Shown one piece after another: positions 17,166-24,477 of a DNA stretch of 30,512 bases (position 1 is its first letter; each line of letters starts with the position of its first letter). The stretch is taken from IMG/VR virus record IMGVR_UViG_3300021474_000024, positions 1 through 30,512 of that record; one strand, given 5' to 3'. The notes under the pieces were generated by a model that saw only the letters and a program-made list of their open reading frames with translations, made no database searches and was not told the origin of the DNA. The translations under genes and the position numbers were made by a program. This stretch comes from a virus.

Positions 17166-18556
17166 AGCGGCTTCTTCTCGCCCTCCTGCTGTCGACCTCG
17201 GCAGCGCACGCGCAGAGCCTGTCCAAGGCGCTGGTGGTGCCGACATGCACGCCGGGCCGGGAGCTGGAGCAGGCGGGTCCGGGTCTTCAGCAGCTGACGA
17301 TGGATACCCAGGGGCGGCTCTGTGCTGCGGCGACCAATGCAGGCAGCACCAATATGGTGACGCCGCTGATGGTCAACACTATTGCGATACCCTTGGCTGT
17401 CACGACCTATGGCATCAATTTCTTTGGTGCAAATTGGAATGTGCCAACATTGAGGGGCGCTCCGACTCCGATTGCTGGTACAGTTTCTGGTCTTACTGTT
17501 CATAATCAGACTGCAGTTGCGACTAGCTATTTTTTGATTGCTCTTAGCGTTAATGGAGTGGCGACAGCTCTGCAGTGCAGCATCGGCGTAGGCAGTGGTC
17601 CTAATCTTGGAACTCCGACAGGATGCACGGATCGAACTGATAGTATTGATGTTCATGCCGGTGATATATTGGCATGGCAGTCGACTGTGCCGGGTGGACT
17701 GCCGACGACGCCTGGGGCAATGTCAATTTCTGGGTTGTTTACTAGCCAGAATGGTCAGGAAAGCTTGCTCGGCAGCGCCACCAACAATTTTATCTCAGTA
17801 ACAGGAATTACGTATATTGGTCCAAGTGGTCAAGCGGGTTATGTCAATGAGTATCAAGCATCGGTCATCATGCCGACCAATGGTGTAATTGATCATTTGA
17901 ATGTTTCACTTGGTGGCGTTCCGACAACTTATAGTGTTCAATTTACGGTGTTTAAGAATGGCGCGCCGACCGGCATCATCGCTCTCTGCAACAGTACGAC
18001 TGGTGCAAAATGCACCGATTTGACCCATGCGATCAGCGTCGCGCCTGAAGATACAATTTCAGTGCAGATTTGTCCAAGTAATGTCGCCGGATGTCCGGCT
18101 GGAGCAGCTGTTCCTAATATAACGATGTCGTTTGGGTTGCGGTGGCAACATGAAATAGCTGATGAAGCATTAGTGTTTAATGGATCTTTCAACAATTCTT
18201 CGACAACCAATTATGCGCCGATCGCTGGAGGGTATGGGGCCAATCCAAGCGAAGCATTCTTTCAAAATCCTGCGCCAATTGCAATGACTTTGGGTAATCT
18301 TCTTGCCGCGCAATGTCCTGATATCAGCGCAACAACGTCTAGAACGGTGACGTTGCGCAGCAACGGGGTTAGTCTAGCGCCGACAGTGATCATGCCCACC
18401 GGCACTGGCGTTTGTCCATCATTGACGATAGCGCCGCAGGACACGATCCACACCGCTCAAGTCACCACCGATCAGCTGTTGAATTTCTTGACGGTGCCAA
18501 CCGGGGGCGGACAGAACCCTCTCTTCAAGACCTCGATGACGGCGACGGTGCCGTGA
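17162..18556 (+). CDS. 464-aa signal-peptide protein with three repeated domains
   Basis: GTG start at 17162-17164 overlapping the previous TGA (GTGA), chosen over upstream in-frame codons because it begins a clean signal peptide, MKRLLLALLLSTSAAHAQS. A short module with 'LQQLTMDTQGRLCAAAT' follows. After that, three domains of about 120 residues repeat a beta pattern: ALSVNGVATALQCSIG ... CTDRTDSIDVHAGDI (about 70-200), FTVFKNGAPTGIIALCNS ... CTDLTHAISVAPEDTIS (about 208-345), and VTLRSNGVSLAPTVI ... CPSLTIAPQDTIH (about 346-464). The 'v.kNG..t.......g...c.D.t.si.v..gDtis' form is known from jelly-roll-like domains in phage tail and host-surface proteins. Probably a tail decoration or receptor-contact protein. 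The middle is AT-rich relative to neighbours. Confidence 0.65.
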   Translation: MKRLLLALLLSTSAAHAQSLSKALVVPTCTPGRELEQAGPGLQQLTMDTQGRLCAAATNAGSTNMVTPLMVNTIAIPLAVTTYGINFFGANWNVPTLRGAPTPIAGTVSGLTVHNQTAVATSYFLIALSVNGVATALQCSIGVGSGPNLGTPTGCTDRTDSIDVHAGDILAWQSTVPGGLPTTPGAMSISGLFTSQNGQESLLGSATNNFISVTGITYIGPSGQAGYVNEYQASVIMPTNGVIDHLNVSLGGVPTTYSVQFTVFKNGAPTGIIALCNSTTGAKCTDLTHAISVAPEDTISVQICPSNVAGCPAGAAVPNITMSFGLRWQHEIADEALVFNGSFNNSSTTNYAPIAGGYGANPSEAFFQNPAPIAMTLGNLLAAQCPDISATTSRTVTLRSNGVSLAPTVIMPTGTGVCPSLTIAPQDTIHTAQVTTDQLLNFLTVPTGGGQNPLFKTSMTATVP

Positions 18557-21030
18557 CCGATTCCTGGACCCCAGGGCCTGCGCCGTCGAACGGCTGGACC
18601 CCGGGGCCTCCTCCTGCGCCCGCGCCGCCGATCGCGCCCGAGCTGCCCCTGGCCGACCAATGGAATCCGGAGGCCGGGTGCCTGTCGAGCGGCTGCACCC
18701 TCTCGGTGGTCGGCAACATCATCCTGAACTGTGCCGAGGGCGCCAGCATCAGCTACGCCGCCAACGGCTCTTTGATCTGGTCATTGGCGCTCAATGACGG
18801 CTCTAGCCCGCCGAACGTGGCCTTGCAGCAATGGGCGGGCGGCGAGCTGGTATCGACGCCGCTCGAAGTTTCAGGGACGGACGGCAGCGTCTGGTTCAAC
18901 ACCCCGGTGACGCTCGCTGCGGATCCAACGACGGCGATGGGGGCGGCGACCAAGGATTACGTCGATAACCACAGCGGCGGCATCCCTGAAGCGCCGATGG
19001 ATAACTACACCTATGCTCGGTATATGGCGACCTGGGAGCGCCTGCCGCAAACTTACATTCCGGAAGCGCCGAACACCGGCCAGCGATTCGGCCGGTTCAA
19101 TTCGATTTGGCAGCTCGACGCGATTCAGGTCGACGCGCCGGATAGCAACAACTACGTGCGCCAGAACGGCGCCTGGACGGCGGCGGCCTACCTTCCGCTG
19201 GCTGGCGGCACCATCACCGGCAGTCTGACCGTCAATCAGGTGCTGACGGTGCAGGGGCCGAACAGCTTGGTGCTGAACGCCCCTCTCAACAATCCTCGCG
19301 CTATTCTGTGCTCGGCCTCCAACGTCATGCGTTGGGTGCTGAATCTGGGTGACGGAACCACCGAGGGGTTGAACAATCTCGGGGCGAATTTCAGTCTCCA
19401 GGCTTATTCTACGACCGGCGCGCCTCTCGGGACGTGGCTGACCATCGCGCGCGCGGATGGCTCCACGACTTTCAATGGCTCCGGCGTCACCATTGCGGGA
19501 GGTCTGGCGGTCAACGGGCTGCTCGCCCTTGCTGATTTGACCCATCTGGCGATCTACGGCGGCGCGGCCGGGCAAGTCCTTTCGACTAACGGTTCGGGGA
19601 TCCTGTACTGGGCCAATCCCGGCAGCGGCGGGGGCGGCGGCGGAATCGACGATGCGCCGATCGACGGCACCTCCTACGCGCGCAAGAGCGCCGCGTGGGT
19701 CCATCTGACCCACAACGACATCACCGATTGGGCGACCAGCGTTCCGCTTCCCTCCTCGACCCCGCCCGTGATGGACGGGACTGCGGCGCCGGGCGTCGCG
19801 ACGACCTTCTCGCGCGGCGATCACGTCCACCCTACCGACACCAGCCGCGCGGCGGCTTCGGCCCTGGCGAGCTATGTGCCGCTGGCTGGCGGGTCGATGA
19901 CTGGCACGCTGTTTCTTCCCTACGACCCGATCGTTCCGCTGGCGGCGGCGACCAAGCAGTATGTCGACGCCCACGCGGGCGGCATCGGCGAAGCTCCGAC
20001 CGATGGTCAGCTTTACAGCCGCCAGAATAGCGCCTGGACGCCAACCGTTGTTCCGCTTGGTGACAACCGTATCATCAACGGCGACATGCGGATCGACCAA
20101 AGAAACAACGGCGCGGCTGGAACAGGGATAGGCGTCTATACGGTTGATCGTTGGTTTTATGGAACCAATGTTGCTGGCAATATATTGAATTGGGGGCGAA
20201 ATTATAATGGAGGGTCAAATACGGCACAATTTGTTGCTGCAGGATTTCCTTATAATTTGGGATTTCAGGTTTTTCAAGCTCGCACTCTAGTTGCAGCCGA
20301 TTATTTCGCACTTTATCAGCCAATTGAAGCTGATATGATCGGTGACTTTGCTTGGGGAACGACGAACGCGCGGCCTGTGACTTTGTCATTCTGGGTGCTG
20401 TCAAATCAAATTGGAATGTTCAGCGGATCACTTCGTAACTATGCTGGAACGCGCTCATATCCGTTCACTTTCAATATTCCGACCGGGGGAGTGGCAACGA
20501 GGATTGTTGTCAATATTCCGGGCGACACCACCGGGACTTGGGTGATGAGCGGCCCGGGCGGCGCGCTCCACGTGATTTTCGACCTTGGTTCGGGCGCGAA
20601 TTTTCGCGGAGCGGCGGGCGCGTGGACGACGGGCAATCTTGTCGGCGTGACCGGAGCGGTTAGTCTGGTAGCGACGATCGGCCTGATTTTCAGCATCAGT
20701 GGGATCAAGCTGGAGGTTGGCAATATTGCCACGCCCTTCAATCGGCAGTCGATGGCGAAGACTTTGGCCGATTGTCAGCGGTATTATCAGAGTTTTTCTC
20801 ATACATTTAATTGTTGGCAGGGAGCTGGCGCGTTTTTTTATGGAGCAGAGACCTATCCACAAGTTATGCGCGCCTCGCCAACCGCGGCAGTTTCTGGTCA
20901 ATCATACACAAATTCATCTGCTTATACTGTATCAAATTTGGCTACGAATAATTTTTTGGCGTACGCAACAGCGACTTCTCTTGGTTATGCTTATGCGAGT
21001 GCAGTCGTAACATTAACTGCGGAGATTTGA
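18553..21030 (+). CDS. Tail fibre / receptor-binding protein, 825 aa
   Basis: GTG start at 18553-18555 overlapping the previous stop (GTGA). Residues 1-45 are Pro/Trp-rich (SWTPGPAPSNGWTPGPPPAP). The shaft has 'YLPLAGGTITGSLTV' and 'VPLAGGSMTGTLFL', two 'AATK.YVD.H.GG' units and five 'EAP.dg..Y.R...aW' repeats, all common in phage fibres. From about residue 505 (NRIINGDMRIDQRNN) a different C-terminal module begins, with PVTLSFWVLSNQIGMFSG, ISGIKLEVGNIATPF and DCQRYYQSF. These landmarks are shared with many fibre tips and are expected to bind cell-surface sugars. GC falls to about 40% in parts of the tip (20160-20280), against about 68% in the shaft, which suggests a swapped module. Confidence 0.8.
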   Translation: MTDSWTPGPAPSNGWTPGPPPAPAPPIAPELPLADQWNPEAGCLSSGCTLSVVGNIILNCAEGASISYAANGSLIWSLALNDGSSPPNVALQQWAGGELVSTPLEVSGTDGSVWFNTPVTLAADPTTAMGAATKDYVDNHSGGIPEAPMDNYTYARYMATWERLPQTYIPEAPNTGQRFGRFNSIWQLDAIQVDAPDSNNYVRQNGAWTAAAYLPLAGGTITGSLTVNQVLTVQGPNSLVLNAPLNNPRAILCSASNVMRWVLNLGDGTTEGLNNLGANFSLQAYSTTGAPLGTWLTIARADGSTTFNGSGVTIAGGLAVNGLLALADLTHLAIYGGAAGQVLSTNGSGILYWANPGSGGGGGGIDDAPIDGTSYARKSAAWVHLTHNDITDWATSVPLPSSTPPVMDGTAAPGVATTFSRGDHVHPTDTSRAAASALASYVPLAGGSMTGTLFLPYDPIVPLAAATKQYVDAHAGGIGEAPTDGQLYSRQNSAWTPTVVPLGDNRIINGDMRIDQRNNGAAGTGIGVYTVDRWFYGTNVAGNILNWGRNYNGGSNTAQFVAAGFPYNLGFQVFQARTLVAADYFALYQPIEADMIGDFAWGTTNARPVTLSFWVLSNQIGMFSGSLRNYAGTRSYPFTFNIPTGGVATRIVVNIPGDTTGTWVMSGPGGALHVIFDLGSGANFRGAAGAWTTGNLVGVTGAVSLVATIGLIFSISGIKLEVGNIATPFNRQSMAKTLADCQRYYQSFSHTFNCWQGAGAFFYGAETYPQVMRASPTAAVSGQSYTNSSAYTVSNLATNNFLAYATATSLGYAYASAVVTLTAEI

Positions 21031-21032
21031 TC

Positions 21033-21197
21033 ATGGCTTATACGCTCACCGCTGATCCAAACACCATCGTCCGCGACGAGGATGGCGCGTTCATCCCGTT
21101 CGATGAGGATAACGTCGACTACCAAGAATATCTGTGGTGGCTCGAACAAGGCAATGAGCCAGCCGCCTATGTGCGCCCGGAGGCTCCCCTTGGCTGA
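21033..21197 (+). CDS. Small protein following tail fibre, 54 aa
   Basis: 54-aa protein from ATG 21033-21035, two bases after the fibre stop, to TGA 21195-21197. MAYTLTADPNTIVRDEDGAF, then IPFDEDNVDYQEYLWWLEQG and NEPAAY, matches a short family found after fibre genes in many phages: 'ytl...p..ViRD.DGA.IP.D..N.DY..Yl.Wl..Gn.P'. These proteins are acidic and are thought to go with fibre or tail-tip assembly. The mechanism is not established. Confidence 0.65.
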   Translation: MAYTLTADPNTIVRDEDGAFIPFDEDNVDYQEYLWWLEQGNEPAAYVRPEAPLG

Positions 21198-22005
21198 AAG
21201 CTTAACGCCAAACTACGGTTGGGTTCTGCCACAAGTCGGAGGCGATCCGACCACCTGGGGCGCGACGCTCAACGCGACCGTCAATCTGATCGACGCTCAG
21301 GTCTACGCCAACGAGACCGCGGCGGCCGGGAACGCGGCGCCGATCGGCTCGGTGACGATGTTCGTCGGCGCGACGCCCCCGACCAACTGGCTCCTCTGCG
21401 ACGGCACGGTCTATCAGAACAGCGCCATTCCGCTGCTCGCGCCGCTCCTCAACAATGCGTTCAACGCGGGCACCGCCGCGGTCGCGGGCACGTCGAGCGC
21501 GGTGCCGAATCTGCAGGGGAAGTTTCCGATTGGAGCCACAGTTCCGAGCGGCAACATCGGCGCGACCGGCGGCGAGACGACTCATCTTCTCAGTGCGGCC
21601 GAGATGCCGGTGCACACCCACGCTGTCTATGACCCCCAGCATATTCACGTCGTCGCCGCCTACAGCCATGGCCACGGCGTCAGCGATCCAACCCACGTGC
21701 ATGGCGCTTCGCAGGATGCGCACGTGCACGGCACGAACCTGATGCGGTTCGTGGGCTCGGGCGCTTCGTATGGCGTCACCAATGCGCCGGGCAACGTTTC
21801 TGCTGGCAACAGCGACGGAGCGAGCGCCAACAACGTCTATATCGCGGGCGCGGCGACCGGCATTCAGATCCAGGCCGCCGTCACCAATATCCCGAACACT
21901 GAGTATGCTGCAACCAGCATATCCAACTATAACACCGGCGGCGGTGGCGCTCACAACAATATGCCGCCTTACATCTCCCTCGCTTTTATTATCAGATATC
22001 AATGA
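21190..22005 (+). CDS. Tail collar protein with HxH repeats
   Basis: 271-aa protein. TTG 21190-21192 is chosen as start because GGAGG lies six bases upstream; it overlaps the previous gene by eight bases. An opening YGWVLPQVGGDPTTWGATLN and then PIGSVTMFVGATPPTNWLLCDGTVY lead to VPNLQGKFPIGA and GGETTHLLSAAEMPVHTHAVYD, the phage tail-collar (PF07484) pattern. The region of about residues 143-185 carries five HxH pairs (HTH, HIH, HGH, HVH, HVH), the kind of motif that binds iron along the axis of trimeric fibres. The C-terminus has NNMPPYISLAFIIRY, typical of the family. Role: fibre tip or tail-associated receptor contact. Confidence 0.85.
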   Translation: MAESLTPNYGWVLPQVGGDPTTWGATLNATVNLIDAQVYANETAAAGNAAPIGSVTMFVGATPPTNWLLCDGTVYQNSAIPLLAPLLNNAFNAGTAAVAGTSSAVPNLQGKFPIGATVPSGNIGATGGETTHLLSAAEMPVHTHAVYDPQHIHVVAAYSHGHGVSDPTHVHGASQDAHVHGTNLMRFVGSGASYGVTNAPGNVSAGNSDGASANNVYIAGAATGIQIQAAVTNIPNTEYAATSISNYNTGGGGAHNNMPPYISLAFIIRYQ

Positions 22006-23831
22006 GCACTCAGTTCAAACCGCTTGAGATCCCGCCTGGGGTGGTCGCGCTGCCGACCAAGCAGATGCGCTCGTCCAACTGGGCGGAAGTCAATTTGATG
22101 CGCTGGGTCGAGGGCCAATTGACGCCAATCGGCGGGCAGGCGCAGTACAATTATGCTTTCGCCACTCGCTGCAAGGTGATCCACGACTGGTACGATTTGA
22201 GCAGCGTGCATTACATTGCATATTTGTGCGAAGCCAACCTCTATGTCGACGTCGGCGGCCAGCTCTACGACATTTCGCCGGTTCCCCCGCTGACCCCGCC
22301 TGCGTCGTTCGGCCAGGGCGGGTATGGCGAGGGCAATTACTCGGACGGCACCTACGGCACGCCGCGCGACGTTTCCACCATTCAGGCGATGAACGAGATG
22401 CCGAGCGCCTGGAGCCTCGACAATTTCGGTCAGATTTTGCTGGCGATGACCTCGCCGGATGGGCGTCTGCTGCAGTGGGATCCGACCCAGGGTTCGCCCG
22501 GTCTGGTGGCGAGCGTCGAGGCCTATACGCCGTGGGGCACCAATCAAAACACGATTCAGATGCTCACCCTCAATCCCGGCTCCGTCGTTCCGGGCATGGC
22601 GGTCTACAATCAGACGACCGGGCGTCCGGTGGGGACAGTCGAAACCTATCCGAACGACAGTCCCACACTGACTTTGACCGCCAACGCGCTCAATCCGGGC
22701 TCGGCCAACGACCTGCTCGGATTCGGCAACATCGCCACCCTGGTTGAGCCCAATGCGGGCCGCGGTCCGGTCCCGCAAGGTCGCCTATTCGTTGTTACAC
22801 AAGAACGTTTTGTGATGATGTTCGGGACCGAGGGCGACGGCACCGTGGGAGGCGGGTCGTTCAGAAGGTTCGCGTGGTGCGACCAGGAAAATTTTCAGGC
22901 CTGGGACTATGGCAACGTCGTCAGCCAAGCAGGCTTCCTCGACATCGAGCCCGCCTCGCCGATCGTCACCGCCAAGGCGACGCCGCTCGGGGTGCTCTTC
23001 TGGACTGGCGTCAGCTCCTACATCAGCACCTTTTCCGGTCTCCCTTATATCTACAATTACGTGGAGATTTCGAAGAACGACACGCCCTGGTCGCCGTGCA
23101 GCGTCGTCTCGACCACGATCATGACGCTCTGGTTCTCCAAGCAGGGACTGTTCTCGTACAACGGCGCGTGGGTGGCGCCGATCCCGTGCAAGGTGCGGCC
23201 ATGGGTCGATGACGACATCGACCTCCTCAACGTGCGCGAGCAGGCCTGCGCGGTGCACGTCGCCGATTTCAATGAGTTCTGGTGGTTCTTCCCGCAGGGC
23301 CCAGCTACCAACGCCTCGGGCGAGGGCTACAACACCCGATGCATAATCTACAACTATAAAGAGGGGTGGTGGTCGATGGGGCAGATGTCCCGCTCAGCGG
23401 GCATCCGCGCCGCCTATACCGTCAACACCATCATGGCTGATGGGACGCTCGCCTACGAGCACGAGGCGAGCAATGTCTATCCGGCCAACGTGCCGCTGCC
23501 CTGGGCCGAGACCTTCGACCTCAACCTCAATTCCGGAGCCAAGCTGACCACGCTGAAGCAGCTCCAGCCCGACGTCAGCGGCGACGTCCTCAACCTGCTT
23601 TACAGCCTGTTCTACAAGACCAGCCGGTCGGTGATGCCGGACGCCAATGGCAACGCGATCCCGGTGATCGAGCTGCAAACCGCGCCGCAGCCGGTGCGCC
23701 CGAACGGTTACGTCGACCTGCGCACCACCGGACGCGACATGCGGCTCAGAATCGCGCTCGCTGGTCCGGCGGTCAATCCGGTGACGGTCGGCCAGCACCT
23801 CGTTGATTCGGCGCCCAGAGGAGATCGCTGA
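22002..23831 (+). CDS. Probable tail nozzle / beta-propeller protein
   Basis: 609-aa protein, ATG 22002-22004 overlapping the previous stop (ATGA). It opens FKPLEIPPGVVALPTKQMRS, then NWAEVNLMRWVEGQLTPIGG, the 'pG.......s..rw.d.nlvRW.dG...pigG' start of many podovirus nozzle and stabilisation proteins. The rest is beta-rich with repeated aromatic strands (RLFVVTQERFVMMFGT, LFWTGVSSYISTFSG, LWFSKQGLFSYNGAWVAP, FNEFWWFFPQ, IYNYKEGWWSM), consistent with a beta-propeller. In P22 and SU10 such a protein closes the tail tube beneath the adaptor. The propeller assignment rests on pattern only; length and position agree. Confidence 0.65.
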   Translation: MSTQFKPLEIPPGVVALPTKQMRSSNWAEVNLMRWVEGQLTPIGGQAQYNYAFATRCKVIHDWYDLSSVHYIAYLCEANLYVDVGGQLYDISPVPPLTPPASFGQGGYGEGNYSDGTYGTPRDVSTIQAMNEMPSAWSLDNFGQILLAMTSPDGRLLQWDPTQGSPGLVASVEAYTPWGTNQNTIQMLTLNPGSVVPGMAVYNQTTGRPVGTVETYPNDSPTLTLTANALNPGSANDLLGFGNIATLVEPNAGRGPVPQGRLFVVTQERFVMMFGTEGDGTVGGGSFRRFAWCDQENFQAWDYGNVVSQAGFLDIEPASPIVTAKATPLGVLFWTGVSSYISTFSGLPYIYNYVEISKNDTPWSPCSVVSTTIMTLWFSKQGLFSYNGAWVAPIPCKVRPWVDDDIDLLNVREQACAVHVADFNEFWWFFPQGPATNASGEGYNTRCIIYNYKEGWWSMGQMSRSAGIRAAYTVNTIMADGTLAYEHEASNVYPANVPLPWAETFDLNLNSGAKLTTLKQLQPDVSGDVLNLLYSLFYKTSRSVMPDANGNAIPVIELQTAPQPVRPNGYVDLRTTGRDMRLRIALAGPAVNPVTVGQHLVDSAPRGDR

Positions 23832-24124
23832 TGTCGTCTGTTCCTTCCCCGCCGCAGCCACAGCCGCCGCCGCCGGTCCCCAGCGACCCTTCGCTCGGCG
23901 TTTCGCTGAGCAATTACCTCAATCAGTTTTCGCTGTGGTGCCGCCGCGGCTTCGCCGCCAAGATGAACGCCAATGTCGCGCTCGATGGCGTGCTGTTCCA
24001 AGCCTACAACCCTCCAGCCGGGGCGCAGCCGACAGTCTGGATGCTGCAGGTCAATCAGGGCGGCAACTTCGTCATCACCCAGGTAGCGCTCGGCACCGGG
24101 CAGATCGGGAACCGGCCGCCATGA
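23831..24124 (+). CDS. Small tail-region protein, 97 aa
   Basis: 97-aa protein, ATG 23831-23833 overlapping the previous stop by one base. An N-terminal proline run (SPPQPQPPPPVPSDP) is followed by SLSNYLNQFSLWCRRGFAAK, then LDGVLFQAYNPPAG and a beta end, VWMLQVNQGGNFVITQVALG. The 'l..Yl.qFalWcRrgla.kl.......g.lfqaydaPaG.....' pattern is common in tail regions of alphaproteobacterial podovirus-like phages. Probably structural; exact place unknown. Confidence 0.65.
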   Translation: MSSVPSPPQPQPPPPVPSDPSLGVSLSNYLNQFSLWCRRGFAAKMNANVALDGVLFQAYNPPAGAQPTVWMLQVNQGGNFVITQVALGTGQIGNRPP

Positions 24125-24477
24125 CCCATGTCTATGAGCGCCATCTCGCCCGCGCGCTCGACCGGATGGGCGGCATCTACGGGCTCGACGACATTCTCGC
24201 GGCGATTCCCGAGGGGCGTTTTCAGAGCTTCGCCGAGGGCGATTCCTGGGCGCTGACCAAGATCGCCGATTTCCCGAAAAAGCGGATGCTGGAGATCCTG
24301 GTGGCGCTCGGCGACCTCGAAGCCTGCCGGACGCTGCATGACCGAGTTCTACAATACGCGGAACGTAATGACGTCGATCTGGTGCAAGCTTATGGTCGGC
24401 GTGGGTGGCTGCGTGATGCGAGGACGCACGGCTGGAAGATCAAGACCACGGCGTATCTCTATCAGCGGGAGCTGTAG
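24121..24477 (+). CDS. Conserved helical virion-associated protein, 118 aa
   Basis: 118-aa protein, ATG 24121-24123 overlapping the previous stop (ATGA); an in-frame upstream extension is rejected because it covers the previous gene in another frame. GLDDILAAIPEGRFQSFAEG, then DSWALTKIADFPKKRMLEIL and ALGDLEACRTL, lead to YGRRGWLRDARTHGWK. This recurs in tail and ejection regions of podovirus-like phages, as '.l.dil..i..g..q.w...ds...TEi..yP..k.l.i.laaGdl..l.......wA...G...v...GR.GW.r.l...Gw'. The position is compatible with an internal-virion accessory role. Function unknown. Confidence 0.65.
   Translation: MTHVYERHLARALDRMGGIYGLDDILAAIPEGRFQSFAEGDSWALTKIADFPKKRMLEILVALGDLEACRTLHDRVLQYAERNDVDLVQAYGRRGWLRDARTHGWKIKTTAYLYQREL

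Noticed and set aside
18871-20100. A 409-codon minus-strand open frame in the fibre gene
   Set aside because: Arg/Gly/Val-rich shadow of the fibre shaft with no recognisable motif.
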